5,925 bases of DNA, from NCBI GenBank assembly GCA_029938185.1, contig JAOZVK010000374.1:1-5925 (forward strand), in the 5' to 3' direction. Shown here one piece after another: positions 5,751 to 5,925 of this stretch (position 1 is its first letter; every line of letters starts with the position of its first letter). Under the pieces are notes generated by a model. That model was not told where the DNA came from. It made no database searches and was given only the letters and a program-made list of their open reading frames with translations. This stretch comes from Bacteroidales bacterium. GTDB lineage: Bacteria > Bacteroidota > Bacteroidia > Bacteroidales > JAOZVK01. A program made the position numbers and the translations under genes.

Positions 5751-5925
5751 AGATTAATAAGTTTTTTTTTAGTCTACGATTATCATCATGGTAATTTTTT
5801 CTGTATATTTTTTTATTGATAAATAAAACATAAAATCAAAAAATGTAAACCACAAAATAAACCGACACTAAGCTGGTCTTATAAAAATACGAGTAAAAAT
5901 AGCTTATTTAAGTTTTTTATTAGTT
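5751..5925. other. Non-coding tail, nothing recognised
   Basis: After repeat R3 the sequence is AT-rich, with a T run at 5762-5771 and an A-rich stretch around 5818-5860. I see no gene, TAnnTTTG box or RNA gene on either strand. Short reading frames here lack any family signal. Confidence 0.5.

Noticed and set aside
5541..5819. Plus-strand 92-codon open frame running past the MATE stop
   Set aside because: It overlaps the MATE gene in another frame and then runs through repeat R3; no family signal.
5868..5906. 6-bp inverted repeat TAAGCT/AGCTTA, with GGTCTT at 5875 as a possible fourth repeat copy
   Set aside because: Too short and lacks GACCTATTT and GCTTAC at the fixed spacing.

Overview
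The window is very AT-rich and reads as chromosomal DNA of a Bacteroidota (Bacteroidetes) species, probably in or near Bacteroidales. Three things point there. A 668-residue protein joins TPRs, a PD40-type propeller, a carboxypeptidase-regulatory-like domain and an OmpA C-terminal domain, an architecture characteristic of this phylum. TAnnTTTG promoter boxes lie upstream of two genes. Shine-Dalgarno sequences are absent, and two of the three genes appear to start with TTG.

Layout, all on the + strand: (1) 1-355 is an upstream region with repeat copy R1 (28-140) and a TAnnTTTG box at 231-238. (2) 356-2362 is a PorE-like OmpA-family envelope protein. (3) 2363-2666 holds an AT-rich hairpin, a second TAnnTTTG box and repeat copy R2, whose hairpin has a perfect 13-bp stem. 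(4) 2667-3788 is a secreted, probably outer-membrane beta-barrel protein of unknown function; its start is placed at TTG 2667, not at an upstream TTG lying inside R2. (5) 3789-4365 looks like a plain intergenic region but holds a REP-like palindrome, a broken gene for a four-helix-bundle (23S rRNA IVS-type) protein, an 89-bp insert that splits that gene exactly between two codons, and three tandem 9-bp repeats with an inverted partner. (6) 4366-5694 is a complete MATE-family efflux transporter. (7) 5695-5925 begins with repeat copy R3 directly after the MATE stop codon; the rest shows nothing recognisable.

The three intact genes do not form an obvious pathway. The first two act at the outer membrane or periplasm and the third in the inner membrane. 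What links the window is its intergenic DNA: a three-copy, same-orientation repeat family (R1-R3) with exactly conserved spacing, and in R1 and R2 a shared hairpin loop flanked by different stem sequences. With the degraded four-helix-bundle gene and its insert, these are the most interesting parts of the window.
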